A stretch of DNA of 38,699 bases from Hoylesella shahii DSM 15611 = JCM 12083 (GCF_000613445.1 NZ_BAIZ01000032.1:1-38699); one strand, 5' to 3'. Positions 10,067-20,949 are shown, counted from the stretch's first letter. Made by a program: numbers and translations. Notes: generated by a model not told the origin, from the letters alone.

Positions 10067-12655
10067 ATGAAGAATAAAGTAGCGCTTATATTTGCATTTA
10101 TGGCAGTAGGCTTTTCCTTTCCAGCCTTGTCGAGCACGTTCAATTTCTACGAACAATCGTGGTTTTCGCGCAAGAAAAAGAAAGAAGTTCCGCCTCCTTC
10201 TGCTTATCAACAGCTCACCCAACGCGACACCCTAGCATTGTGTGGGGTGATGAACGTTTTGAAAAAAGACAAAGATTATTACCTCGAAATACCCAAACAA
10301 CTGTTGGGTAGACAAGTGTTGGTATCGAATAAGCTGTTGCAAGTTCCTGCAGAACTCAATGAAGCCGGTGTAAATAAAGGGATAAATTACGAGAATAAGA
10401 CCATCGTGTTTGAGTGGGAACGCCAACTTGGGCGTATCCTCATTCGCGAACAACGCGCCACTCCCGAAGTGTTAGCTGGTCATGCAATGGCACTTTCGGT
10501 GCAAGAAAACTACATCAATCCCCTTATTGCCAGTCTAAAAGTAGAGGCAGTGAGTAAAGATTCGGCATCGGTGGTGGTAAAAGTAACCGACCTTTTCAAT
10601 GGTCGAGACAATAGTTTGAATGATGTTTTCAACCTCATTAATCTCGGAACGAGCGCCAATAGCGAACTCTCGCGCATCCTCGAGATGAGGTCTTACGATG
10701 GAAATGTGGCCGCAACGTCCGAGCTAACCACTGTGGTGCACGAGGGAAAAAGCAAAACCAACATCACCGTTGTGGTGAGTTCGTCGCTTATTTTGCTACC
10801 CGAAAAGGCCATGCCTGGTAGAGTTGAGAGCCAACGAGTGGGATATTTCACCACGCCTCGCCTGCAATATGGCGACTATCAGCCCGAAGTGACAACACGA
10901 AACTACATTACGCGCTGGCGATTAGAACCCAAAGACACCGCCGCTTATATGCGTGGCCAATTGGTTGAGCCGATAAAACCCATCACTTTTTATATAGACC
11001 GTACCGTTCCGCGTAATCTACGACCCTATATCGAACGAGGAATACTAGATTGGAACAAGGCTTTCGAACGGGCTGGATTTAAGAATGCCGTTCGCGTTGA
11101 GACCTATACTGACAGCATGGCAGCCGAAGGCGACGATGCAAAGTATTCGGTTGTTACCTACGATGCATCCGAAAAAGCCAACGCAATGGGCCCTTCGGTT
11201 ATCGACCCACGCACAGGAGAAATCCTTAAAGCCGATGTAATATGGTGGCATAATGTGCGTTCGCTGCTCAAAGAGTGGCTAATGGTGCAGACTTCGGCCT
11301 ACGATGCTGCAGCCCGTCAGCCCGTTATGCCCGATAGTCTTATTGGTGCTGCTGCACGTTTTGTGGCTTGTCATGAAGTGGGACACTCGCTCGGACTGCG
11401 CCATAACATGCGCGCTTCAGACGCTTATCCAACCGACTCGCTGCGTTCGCCACATTTCACCAGTAGGATGGGGGGCACTTCGGCTTCTATAATGGACTAT
11501 GCCCGCTTTAATTATGTGGCTCAACCAGGTGATGGTGTAAGGGTTACCACGCCAGCCATTGGTCCTTACGACCTTATGGCTATCGAATGGGGCTATCGCT
11601 GGTTCCCCAATGAACGACAAGCAGAACAACAACTCTTCGATTTTTTACAGAAACATCAAGGCAAAGAGTATTGTTATAGCGAGGCACAAAACCAACGCAC
11701 AGCCATCGATCCTCGTGCTTTGAGCGAGGATTTGGGCGACGATGCCATGAAATCGGCTAGCTATGGCATCGCCAACTTAAAGAGAATTGTACCCAATATC
11801 GTGAAATGGACCACCACAGGCCAACCAGGACAAACCTACGAAGATGCTTCGCGCTTTTATGCTGGTATCATTTTTCAATGGAGTCTTTACGCTTATCACG
11901 TGTTGGCCAATGTAGGTGGCATGTATTTGGAGAACACTTTCGTGGGCGATGGCAAACGAACATTCAGCTTTGTGCCACGCGAACGCCAACAACGAGCCGT
12001 GCAATTTTTGCTCGACGAGGTGTTAAGTCCGCAACCTTGGCTTTTCTCCACGCCCCTTACACAATACACTTATATCAATCGTCGCACACCAGTGGGCGTG
12101 CAAGAGATGTCGCCCACCTATTCGCTTACCAACCAGCAAAGCTACGTTCTATGGGATTTGCTAGACAACGAACGACTGGTGCGAATGCTCGAAAACGAGA
12201 AACAAAACGGCTCTACACGCACATTCACTGCTATCGACTTGATTGATAAATTGCACAACCACATCTTTAGTACCACCATTGCTGGGCGTAACCCCGATAT
12301 TGCCGAACGAAGCTTGCAGAAAAACTTTGTAGACGCACTGATAACGGCTGCTGCCGAGCAAGAAGGAGTGAAGATTAATAAGAAACTTAACAACCGCACA
12401 CAACGCTATATCAATGCCACAAGCGAGACTTGCTCAATGGGGTGCCCACAACATCTAAGTAGTGCACCGCGCATTATCGAGTTAACAGGCAGTCAGGCCA
12501 CACGTGTGAGCGATGCCATCAGTGTTAAACGTGGCGAATTGTTGCGTATTCTTAAGTTGATGAAAGCACGAATGGGTTCGGCCAATACTGCTGCTCGTCT
12601 GCATTACGAAGACGTTGCGTTGCGCATACAAACAGCATTGGGCCTATCTAAATAA
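10067..12655 (+). CDS. Large zinc-dependent metalloprotease (DUF5117/DUF5118/DUF4953 type)
   Basis: The frame is open from a TTG at 10025, but the ATG at 10067 is preferred because it begins a clean signal peptide (MKNKVALIFAFMAVGFSFPA). The protein of 862 residues is normal for this Bacteroidetes family. The metzincin-type motif HEVGHSLGLRH starts at about residue 436, and a downstream SIMDYARFN segment fits the Met-turn. The N-terminal half matches DUF5117/5118-like regions and the C-terminal half the DUF4953-like region. It is predicted to be exported to the periplasm or cell surface. It precedes the SusCD-2 pair on the same strand after 278 noncoding bases, so co-regulation is possible but not shown. 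Substrate unknown. Confidence 0.9.
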   Translation: MKNKVALIFAFMAVGFSFPALSSTFNFYEQSWFSRKKKKEVPPPSAYQQLTQRDTLALCGVMNVLKKDKDYYLEIPKQLLGRQVLVSNKLLQVPAELNEAGVNKGINYENKTIVFEWERQLGRILIREQRATPEVLAGHAMALSVQENYINPLIASLKVEAVSKDSASVVVKVTDLFNGRDNSLNDVFNLINLGTSANSELSRILEMRSYDGNVAATSELTTVVHEGKSKTNITVVVSSSLILLPEKAMPGRVESQRVGYFTTPRLQYGDYQPEVTTRNYITRWRLEPKDTAAYMRGQLVEPIKPITFYIDRTVPRNLRPYIERGILDWNKAFERAGFKNAVRVETYTDSMAAEGDDAKYSVVTYDASEKANAMGPSVIDPRTGEILKADVIWWHNVRSLLKEWLMVQTSAYDAAARQPVMPDSLIGAAARFVACHEVGHSLGLRHNMRASDAYPTDSLRSPHFTSRMGGTSASIMDYARFNYVAQPGDGVRVTTPAIGPYDLMAIEWGYRWFPNERQAEQQLFDFLQKHQGKEYCYSEAQNQRTAIDPRALSEDLGDDAMKSASYGIANLKRIVPNIVKWTTTGQPGQTYEDASRFYAGIIFQWSLYAYHVLANVGGMYLENTFVGDGKRTFSFVPRERQQRAVQFLLDEVLSPQPWLFSTPLTQYTYINRRTPVGVQEMSPTYSLTNQQSYVLWDLLDNERLVRMLENEKQNGSTRTFTAIDLIDKLHNHIFSTTIAGRNPDIAERSLQKNFVDALITAAAEQEGVKINKKLNNRTQRYINATSETCSMGCPQHLSSAPRIIELTGSQATRVSDAISVKRGELLRILKLMKARMGSANTAARLHYEDVALRIQTALGLSK

Positions 12656-12933
12656 ACCACGAGAGAAGTGGGATGCGCGTGTAAAACTAAGCAAACACAA
12701 TGTTTCATCGTGGGTTATGCCCAGCATTTTGCGCATTAGAGCGTAACTTAAGTGGGTATGGGCCCTTAGTTCAACTCCCAAAACGAATTTTTAGGTCGTG
12801 CAAAAGCATCATTTGGCTGCCATGCATTCATCGTATTGACTACAAGGCCATGCAGAATGCCATCCCAAAGCGTGCTAAGCAGGGGATTATTTCTCCATCC
12901 TAACACCTTTTATAAATAAATTTCATAAACGAT

Positions 12934-15900
12934 ATGAGACAACTAATCATCCTTCTGCTTCTTGTTCTTGCGCCTTGCGCATGGGCACAGCGCGTCATAA
13001 CAGGCGTGGTGGTAGAAGCCGATTCGAATAACGACCCGCTGCCTGGTGCAACTGTGTCTGTGTCTGTGCCCGGTTCGAAGGCACAAGCAGGAGCAGTAAC
13101 CGACTATGAAGGGCGTTTCAAACTGGAAGTGGGTGCTAAAGTCACCAGTTTTACCGTGCGTTATCTGGGTTATCAAACCGAGGAAGTGCGCCTGGTTGAT
13201 GGACAAACCCATTATAACATACAACTAAAACCCAATGCTCGAACGGTAAACGAGGTGGTAGTGACGGGGTATCAGAAGATAGACCGCCGCAAACTCACTG
13301 CCGCTGTGACCAAGGTAGACATCTCAACCGAGAAGGTTGGTGCCGTGAAAAGCATCGACCAAGCTTTATCGGGACAGATTGCCGGACTCGCAGCAGTTGC
13401 TTCTTCGGGCGCACCTGGTGCTCCAGTGAAGATTAGAATCCGTGGAACGGCCTCGCTAAACGGTTCGCAAGAACCCCTTTGGGTGCTCGATGGCATGCCT
13501 CTTGAAGGCACAGACATACCCAGTATGGACGACCTAAAAGACATCGATAATATTTATCAAACCTCAATTGCGGGCATCAACCCTGCCGACATCGACAATA
13601 TCACAGTGCTCAAAGATGCCGCTGCAACGGCTATCTATGGCGCTCGCGCAGCTAATGGTGTGATTGTTATTACTACTAAGCGCGGACGCGAAGGGCAACC
13701 TGCCGTTACCTATTCGGCTAAACTCACTTATTCGCCTCGCACCAACCTGTCTAGACTCAATATGCTAACGGCAGACGAGAAGGTAAACCTTGAACTCGAA
13801 CTGTTGAAAGGCAACTATACTTATCGCGAAGGAAAGGGTGGGGTGGCACAAATTCTCAATGCTTTGGGCGAAACTGCTGCATACAAAGCTGGCGGATTTA
13901 GCGCACTTAGCGCTGATGCTCAAAACCAAATCAATGCCCTTCGCAACATCAACACCAATTGGAACGAAATTCTTTTCCGACCCGTTATCAATCAAGAGCA
14001 CAACATTAGCCTAGCTGGTGGTAGCGAACGCGCCGACTATTACACCTCGTTGGGCTATTACGACGAGATGGGAACGGTGCGCGGAGTGAGCAACTCTAGA
14101 TTTAACGTTACGCTTAAAACCAACTATCGCGTAAACAAAATGCTCAAACTGGGGGCCTCGATGTTTGCCAATCGTCGCAAACAACGTAGCTATCTCACCG
14201 ATACCAACGGATTTACCAACCCGTTTACTATTCGCGCCTAGCCAATCCCTATTTCGAACCCTTCGCCGCTGATGGTAGCTATCGTTACGACACCAATATT
14301 CAAGGACGCGAAGACTCGTCGCTCGACTTCAATATCTTTGAAGAACGAGCCAACACTTCTAACAACCGCACCGACCATTCGTTGATGCTCATCCTCGATG
14401 CCGAACTAAAACTCAGCAGCAGTCTTAAGCTTACCACACAGTTTGGCTACCAACAAGATGGCTATTCGCTCGACCGTTATGCTGGCGAAAACACCTACGC
14501 CATGCGCAAAGAAAAACTCTTTGCCACCTATACTTATCCTGATGGCAAGCGAACATTCTTGCCTACGGGAGGTATGCACAAACAAACCGAGGCGCACAGC
14601 AGTCAATGGACCTGGAAGCAATGGCCGAATACGCACACCGTTTTAATAAAGTGCACGACCTTGAGGTGATGGCAGGAACCGAAGTACGCCGACTTAAAAG
14701 CTCTTCGCTTTACTCTGCGGCCTATGGTTACGATGCTAGAACACTCACCACTCAACCAGTTCTTTTCCCCACCGAAGACCTCGGACGCCAATATCCCTTA
14801 CATCGCGAAACCTTCCAAGAAAATGCTTACGTGTCTTGGTTTGCCACTGGGTCGTACACTTTGATGGCTCGTTACACCCTAGGTGCCAGTGTTCGTTGGG
14901 ATGGTTCGGATGTTTTTGGTGTTGCAAAGAAGTATCGCTTCTTGCCTCTCTACTCTGTTAGTGGGCTCTGGCGTGTGTCTAACGAACCATTCTTGCGCAA
15001 TTCTAGTGCAGCTAAATGGATGGACAACCTTGCATTGCGCCTCTCTTATGGCTTGCAGGGTAATATTGATAAGAACACTTCGCCTTATCTCATCGGCACT
15101 TTTAATCGCACCACCGTGCTACCTGGCAATGTTGAGACCGTTATTACGGCCGAAACAGCCCCCAATCCTAACTTGCGTTGGGAGAAAACCAGCAATGTGA
15201 ACCTAGGTCTCGACTTGAGTTTGCTAGACAATGCCATTAATGTCTCGGCCGATTACTACTATCGCAAGAGCACCGACCTCATCGGCACACGCATGCTTCC
15301 ACTTGAAACGGGCTTCTCTTCAACCATTATCAACTGGGCCAGCATGCAGAACGAGGGTCTTGAAGTGGCACTTACTACACGCAACATCCGCACCAAACAT
15401 TTCACTTGGCACACAAACCTGAACTTAGGTTTCAACTCTAACCGCGTGTTGCGCGAGACAGTGGCCGAAAATTCCACCTATCCCGGACGCGAAGGCTATC
15501 CCGTTGGCGCTATCTTTGCTTACCGCACGGCTGGTCTCGACAGCGATGGATACCCACTTTTCCTTACCAACGACGGACAAAAGGTTACCGCCCAACAATT
15601 GCTCAAACTTAATTCGCACGGCGCTAGCACGCTAACCGCCGAACAACAACGTGCACAATATCAGTATATGGGCACCATCGACCCCAAAGTGTCGGGTGGA
15701 TTTATTAACACCTTCGACTATAAAGATTGGCAACTTGGCGTTAACTTCATTTTCAATCTGGGCATGAAGGTGCGTGTACAACCCAGCTATTCGCCAGCCA
15801 ACTACGACCGCGGACTGAACACCAATCGCGACATTCTGCAACGATGGACCACCAGCAACACCAGTGGAACTTTCGCAACGCTGATGACAAGCGGAACAAG

Positions 15901-16189
15901 AGCACCCGAATATATTCGTTATTCGGAGTTCAACCTCTACAGCATGCTCGATACCTGGGTGCGCAACAACAGCTATTGCCGCCTGCAAAGCCTACGCCTG
16001 GCCTACAAGTTGCCTAAAACGTGGCTTTCAAAGGTGGGCATTCGCACCGCATCGCTATCGGCCGAAGCGCGCAATCTCTTTGTTGTGGCTAGCAATTACG
16101 ACAATTATCTGGACCCAGAGACAATGGGAAACCCCTTTGCGCAGCCTTTGGCAAAGAGCTTTGTCTTTGGTTTGAACGTGCAGTTCTAG
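12934..16189 (+). pseudogene. SusC/RagA family receptor (SusC-2) with two 1-base frameshifts
   Basis: A TonB-linked receptor spread over three frames: 12934-14241, about 14238-14620, and about 14615-16189. The N-terminus has a signal ending in AWAQ, a CarboxypepD_reg-like domain, VNEVVVTGY, and plug motifs QEPLWVLDGMPL and VLKDAAATAIYGARAANGV. The barrel ends in FVFGLNVQF. The first break lies in ACTATTCG near 14228: adding a T gives NPFTYSRLANPYFEPF. The second is in GGACCTGG near 14615-14620: adding one base gives WTLEAMAEYAHRFNKV. With both repaired, the gene is 3258 bases including stop, encoding 1085 residues, normal for SusC. No residues appear to be missing, so single-base sequence errors are a serious alternative to real inactivation. 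Confidence 0.9.
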
Positions 16190-16293
16190 CTCGTCTTACA
16201 GTTTGATAGTTCTCTGTCAACGCTCATCATGGTGCGCTAAAAGAAAGTTATCAAGCCCCAAAACATTCAAAATCGACAATTATCAAATAAAAT

Positions 16294-17639
16294 ATGAAAG
16301 ATATCCGATTAGCCTTCTCCTTTGTCTGGTGGCTGTTTTCACCTCGTGCGACAAATTTCTCGACATCCGTCCCACGGGCAAAGTAATTGCCGAAACAGGC
16401 GATGAGTATCGGGCATTGCTCACTTCAGAGTATAAAAACTTTCCCGAAGACCGCGGGTTGGCAAGCTTTCGCAGCGACGAAATCACTTTTGATGCTTCTA
16501 CCACGAGCAGCGAAGACTACGATTCGTTCTTTGATATCTGGACATGGAACGATCAATCGCCACAGGCCACAACTGCTTCGTTGGGCTGGCGACGTTATTA
16601 TCATGCCATTTATATTGCCAATACCATCATTGCCAATCGCAATAACATCACCGAAATATCTACAGCCGACCGCAATCAGCTTGTGGGCGAGGCTTATATG
16701 ATGCGTGCTTACTGCCATTTTTTATTGGCTAATCTCTACGCAAAACCCTACACCACAGTGCAACCCGACACCACAAGGGCTGTGCCTTTGATGTTAACGG
16801 CCGATGTAAACCTCGTGCCTCAAAGCCAATCTTTGGCTGCTGTCTATGCTCAAGTTGAAAACGATGTGGACAGTGCTGCATTGTTGATGAACAAAACCAC
16901 CTGGGATAAGGGCTTCAATTATCGCTTTAACACCACTTCGGCCTATGCGCTCAAGTCGCGTTTGGCGCTTTATAAGGGAGATTGGGCTGCTGCTTTGGCT
17001 GCTGCCAAGCAGGTTATTGCGGCACATCCCGCATTGGAAGACCTCACCTCTTCGTCGGCTGTGCTGCCCAATAGTTATAAGTCGGCCGAAAACATCGTTG
17101 CCTTAGAACAGGTGATGACGCCAACCTACGCCCGAGCAGGCCGAGTTTCGGATGAATTGTTGGCCTTGTATAAGTCGGGCGATAGGCGCAAAGCGCACTA
17201 TTTCAACGAAATATCTTCTACCACAACACTTATTAGCAAAGGCGGTGGTGGCGACTTGCGTTGCTCTTTCCGTTCGGCCGAGTTCTATCTCATCGCTGCC
17301 GAGTCTGCTGCCGAGTTGGGCAACGTGGCTGAAGCGCTAACTTATCTCAAGGCATTAATGGCTAAACGCTATTCCACAGCGTTCTATAATTTTCATGCAG
17401 CAAACGTAGACACTCTGTCGCAAGCCGAACTTATCAGCTATATCTATGACGAACGCGCGCGCGAACTGGCTTTCGAGGGTCATCGTTGGTTCGACCTTCG
17501 TCGCACCGCACGGCCTCAGTTGCAGAAAACCTACGACAGCAATACCTACACATTGCAGCAAAACGACTCGCGTTACACGCTTCGTTTCCCCTTGGAGGCT
17601 GTAGAAGCCAACCCAGGAATTGAAAAAATGGAACGCTAA
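16294..17639 (+). pseudogene. RagB/SusD family lipoprotein (SusD-2), frameshift in the signal peptide
   Basis: Most of the protein reads in one frame: lipobox FTSC, DKFLDIRPTGK, helical repeats and a C-terminal DERARELAFEGHRWFDLRR block, all classic SusD. That frame is open upstream only from a TTG at 16203, and its first ~30 residues are not a signal peptide. The ATG at 16294 begins MKDIRLA, a normal lipoprotein signal, but in another frame. Adding one base near 16313-16316 joins it to LLLCLVAVFTSC and gives 448 residues. The real start is therefore most likely 16294, and the gene is either frameshifted or carries a one-base sequence error. It follows SusC-2 by about 100 bases and should be its substrate-binding partner. 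Confidence 0.86.
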
Positions 17640-17648
17640 CAACACCTC

Positions 17649-17780
17649 TTTCAGGGTTCGTAAACCGTGGCACATGCTGCTAGATATGCTCAATGTGGCC
17701 TGATAACGCTGCAACAATGCCTGCCAGCTTAAACTTAAGACACTAGCTCCAGGCTCTTTACCAGCTTTCGAACCCTGAAA
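17649..17780. repeat. Perfect 12-bp inverted repeat enclosing 108 bases
   Basis: TTTCAGGGTTCG (17649-17660) is exactly mirrored by CGAACCCTGAAA (17769-17780) in the gap between SusD-2 and the T9SS cargo gene. GCCTG and CAGGC inside can form a second helix. No T-tract follows, so it is not a standard terminator. It could be a folded mRNA spacer or a short mobile remnant; no target duplication is evident. Confidence 0.6.
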
Positions 17781-17859
17781 CACCCCTCGTATATCCCTCG
17801 TTGCACGACTGCACACCAGCCCTGCAGCACATCATAATATTAAGAAAATATTTAATTTT

Positions 17860-17866
17860 AGGAGGA
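17860..17866 (+). promoter_or_regulatory. Unusually strong Shine-Dalgarno sequence AGGAGGA
   Basis: AGGAGGA lies seven bases before the ATG at 17874. Bacteroidetes genes mostly lack such sites, and other genes in this window show nothing comparable. It fixes this start and suggests unusually efficient or independent translation. Confidence 0.6.
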
Positions 17867-17873
17867 ACAGTTT

Positions 17874-19532
17874 ATGAAGAAAATCTTACTCACTGTAAGT
17901 CTTGCCTTAACGGCATACACCATGCAAGCCACTTCGTTTGGAACAACCAAATGGACGCAAAATATTGATGCGTTCTCTTTGCCCGATAAGGCAGTACGCG
18001 TAGCCCCTATGGCGGTGGCAAGCGATGGCACCACTTATGTTGCAGGTGCCTATAACACCGATGTGGTAATCGGAACAAGCATATTCCAGAACACAGCCAC
18101 CAGTGCATTCGTAGCTAAGTACGACACTAACGGCGATGTTTCTTGGGCGGTTGCCCTCAAAGGAGCGGCCCGCGTAACGTCAATAACCACCGACAACAGC
18201 GGAAATGTATATGTAGTTGGTACGTTTGCTAAAGCCGTTGAGCTAATTAACCCAACAGGTAACACCGTTGAAACCATCAACGGTAAGGCAAACGACGACA
18301 GTCGCAGTTCGTTTTTTATTCTGAAATACGATAATAATGGAACGTTGAAAGCACACAAAACAGTGATACCCGCTGTGAAAAGTGATGTGGCTAGCTCAGG
18401 AATGTACTTTGATGAGGCCGACGCCACTTATTTTCAGTCTAACAAAGTGATGTGGGCAAACAATCGTCTTTACTTCTCGGCCACTTACACAGGCGTTAGC
18501 ACGTTGGATGGTAAAACGCTTTCGGGCAACTATTTCTTGTATGCAGGCTTTATGTATGTAAACATTGCACGCATGGGTGTTTACTCTGTCGACCCCTCCA
18601 ACCTGGGAAATCTAAAAGAAGAGGTGGCGCTTACCTTCGACAATGATGGTGCAGAAAACCAAACACGCCCCGAAAGTGTTAACTTCACTGTGGCAGATGG
18701 CAAGGTATATGCAGCCTTTGTGGCAACAGGAAAGGTGAAACTAAGCACGCCAAACAAAACCGAAACTTTCAACTTTACAGAGGGTGGCGGTAAACGCGAG
18801 CATGGTTTTATTCTCTCAGAAGTTAGCGCTAGCACCACCAACAATGTTACTTATCGTTCGGATGTTACGGATGTAGAAACCAACTACAACCTGTTGGAGG
18901 CTATGACATTCGACAACAACAACTTGTATGTAGCAGGAACGTTTAACCAACCTGCTGTGTTTGGTGTGGAAAAAACGTTTAAAGGTGGTTCGGATGCTTT
19001 TGTTGCAGCCATCAATCGCAGCAACCGCAGAGTTAGTTGGGTGGCAACCAGTGGATACAACGAAGGCGAAGCCAAACAAAAACGCGAAGTGGTTACAGGT
19101 TTGGTAGTGGTAGATGGCAAAATACTTCTTGCCTCTTATGCCGAAGAAATTAAAGACCGCAAGCCCGTTGAAGCTTTGGTTTATGGCGTGAAGAGCAATG
19201 GAACGATGAATAAGGGCAACGACTCTTACGTTTACGGTGTGGCTAACAACAGCAATCAAATCGTTGCTTCTACGGTAGATGGCGTGTCGATTACCTACAC
19301 AGCTTACCAAGTTGACGAAACCACCGATGTTCGTTCGCTTTCTGCTCAGCCCTCTATTGTGCGCAATGGCGATGTGTTTAGTTTTGCCAATGTGCAGGAT
19401 GTGCAGGTTTACAATTTGCAAGGCGCCTTGTTGCTCAATGCAAAAGCGGTTCGCAGCATTTCGGTTGCCTCGCTTCCTAAAGGCGTTTATATGCTAAAAG
19501 CTGGCTTGGCTAAGCAGAAATTTGTGAAGTAA
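17874..19532 (+). CDS. Secreted beta-propeller-like protein with T9SS C-terminal sorting domain
   Basis: A 552-residue exported protein. A signal peptide (MKKILLTVSLALTAYTMQA) is followed by repeated beta segments of the type NVYVVGTF, LYVAGTFNQPAVFG and AFVAKYDTNGDVSWAVAL. These resemble SBBP/kelch-like propeller blades between about residues 30 and 460. The last ~75 residues (VQVYNLQGALLLNAKAV... through SLPKGVYMLKAG...KFVK) are a classic type A C-terminal domain that directs export and surface attachment by the type IX secretion system. No catalytic motif is seen. The gene follows SusD-2 and has its own strong ribosome site. It may be a ligand-binding surface partner of importer 2; this role is inferred from position only. 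Confidence 0.82.
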   Translation: MKKILLTVSLALTAYTMQATSFGTTKWTQNIDAFSLPDKAVRVAPMAVASDGTTYVAGAYNTDVVIGTSIFQNTATSAFVAKYDTNGDVSWAVALKGAARVTSITTDNSGNVYVVGTFAKAVELINPTGNTVETINGKANDDSRSSFFILKYDNNGTLKAHKTVIPAVKSDVASSGMYFDEADATYFQSNKVMWANNRLYFSATYTGVSTLDGKTLSGNYFLYAGFMYVNIARMGVYSVDPSNLGNLKEEVALTFDNDGAENQTRPESVNFTVADGKVYAAFVATGKVKLSTPNKTETFNFTEGGGKREHGFILSEVSASTTNNVTYRSDVTDVETNYNLLEAMTFDNNNLYVAGTFNQPAVFGVEKTFKGGSDAFVAAINRSNRRVSWVATSGYNEGEAKQKREVVTGLVVVDGKILLASYAEEIKDRKPVEALVYGVKSNGTMNKGNDSYVYGVANNSNQIVASTVDGVSITYTAYQVDETTDVRSLSAQPSIVRNGDVFSFANVQDVQVYNLQGALLLNAKAVRSISVASLPKGVYMLKAGLAKQKFVK

Positions 19533-19575
19533 TCATCTCCGAAGATACACCCTCTGGTGTATGCCTCATAATTTT

Positions 19576-19625
19576 AAAGCGGTGTGTTCCTTGCTTTATG
19601 CAGGGTCCATACCGCTTTTGTTTTT
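19576..19625 (+). terminator. Rho-independent terminator after the T9SS cargo gene
   Basis: AAAGCGGTGTG (19576-19586) pairs with CATACCGCTTT (19608-19618), 11 pairs including one G-T, followed by TGTTTTTG. A smaller hairpin ATACACC/GGTGTAT (19545-19551/19556-19562) lies just before it, 13 bases after the stop. Confidence 0.75.
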
Positions 19626-19950
19626 GCTAGAGCCTTAATGGGTCGGTTGATAAGCATATACAACCGCGTTTTGCTACTTGTTGTAAGGTGAAATGTTCTC
19701 TGAAAAACGCAGGCATTAATGCCCTTTGAACGCAGACTATGCACATGAAACAACATCAAGCGTATTGGCGTGTTAACAGAAATAAAGCCCTTTTTTTCTT
19801 ACTTTGTAAAAATAAACGTCATGATTTTAACAAAAAAACAGCCCCTTTTGGTCACCACGCCTAGGTAAGTGCCCAAATATCGCCGTATTCTTAAAGTTTG
19901 TAAAGTGTTGATACATAGGTATTTGTTGCGTTTTAGGGCTAAAATACCCC

Positions 19951-19979
19951 TTGGTAACCATGTTTTAGCGTTATCTTTG
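19951..19979 (+). promoter_or_regulatory. Orphan promoter-like element
   Basis: TATCTTTG (19972-19979) is a perfect match to the TAnnTTTG -7 consensus, with TTGG 17 bases upstream. No coding gene begins within 900 bases on this strand. If active, it would make a noncoding or very long leader transcript running into the 22-bp repeat array. Confidence 0.35.
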
Positions 19980-20086
19980 CATAAAAATACTATTAGAAAC
20001 GAATAAAAGTTAGTGAATGATATGTTGTTGTTAAACAGATCAAAATAAAAGGTAAAACTACCATTTTTTTGCCTTATTATCATGCA

Positions 20087-20216
20087 ATTTGGTGCTAAAT
20101 ACATGGCTAACTCCAGCATTTTACTTTGTAAAATGCAGCAAATAGCCGTGCTATCTCTAGCATTTAGCGGTGTAAACTCATGCATATTGCAAGGCAAATT
20201 CATACGTTTTGCACCC
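20087..20216. repeat. Degenerate 22-bp-phased intergenic repeat array (copy A)
   Basis: Splitting the sequence at 20087, 20109, 20131, 20153, 20175 and 20196 gives consecutive units of 22, 22, 22, 22, 21 and about 21 bases. Units start with related heads (ATTTGGTG, AACTCC, AAATGC, ATCTCT, AACTCA, AAATTC), and three of the five junctions carry GGCT, GTGCT or GGC. The same heads and tails recur, better conserved, in the array at 35333-35464. Confidence 0.55.
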
Positions 20217-20949
20217 ATTTAGGAGTGTTTTTCTAGCTGAATTATTATCAAAAATAGGTGGAATTGTGTCATTTCACGGAGTTAAATTTTTGAGTTTTTC
20301 GAGCATCTAGCGCACCAAAATGTATATAGTTTACTGAAAACAGGTGATTTTTTTGTTCGCTTCACCTCAATTTGTATTCCCAAAAGGGGACAAAATAGTG
20401 CTTTTTAGCCTTGCATACGCGCTAGATTGGTTGGTCGTGCGATGCGTATATGTAAAAATAAATTACTAAATTAACATTTCTGGTTAACCCAAAGGGTGGG
20501 GCTAAACTTCGATATTAGGCGCAACAAACATGGCCTATGCTCACCAAAGCATCAGCAGTGTAAGGTTGGAAAGCAGGTAAGAGGGAAGTGTAAACAGGTA
20601 AATGCAAGCCTAGGTGCGGGTGGTTTGATGTGGGTGTTGTCCCGCATGAATACCCGCAAAAGCACAAAGAAAATGCAAAACATTTCTGGGGCAATTAAAC
20701 TTTTTGGGATTATGCGAGTCTTATGTTATTGAAGTGTTGTCAATACGCTTGGTGCTAAAATCTATAGCGCATCATGAAACCATTTTTTGTGCGCCAATAG
20801 CAAGCTAAGAGTAGGGAGGCTATATCGAGTAATCAGTAAATCAGTGTGGAACAGACCTAGAACGCCTCGCTAATCTAGCAACGCGCTTGCACAACACAAA
20901 GCAGAAACGCATATAAATAAAGTAAGTAACACGATAAACCAACAAAGAA

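Larger units (their letters stand above)
19626..20949. other. 1.3 kb noncoding region
   Basis: No frame here looks like a protein; a 139-codon minus-strand frame (19799-20218) has low-complexity composition, no start context and overlaps a repeat array. The region holds a promoter-like element (19972-19979), a degenerate 22-bp-phased repeat array (20087-20216) and otherwise AT-rich sequence leading up to the PepSY gene. Confidence 0.55.

Noticed and set aside
12700..12903. 67-codon frame between the metalloprotease and SusC-2
   Set aside because: No similarity, no ribosome site and no signal or domain; composition looks like noncoding DNA.
14229..14618. Programmed frameshifting in SusC-2
   Set aside because: Neither site has a slippery heptamer or following pseudoknot, and similar one-base losses occur in unrelated genes.
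19799..20218. 139-codon minus-strand frame in the gene-free region
   Set aside because: It runs through the degenerate repeat array, has no credible start context and resembles no protein.
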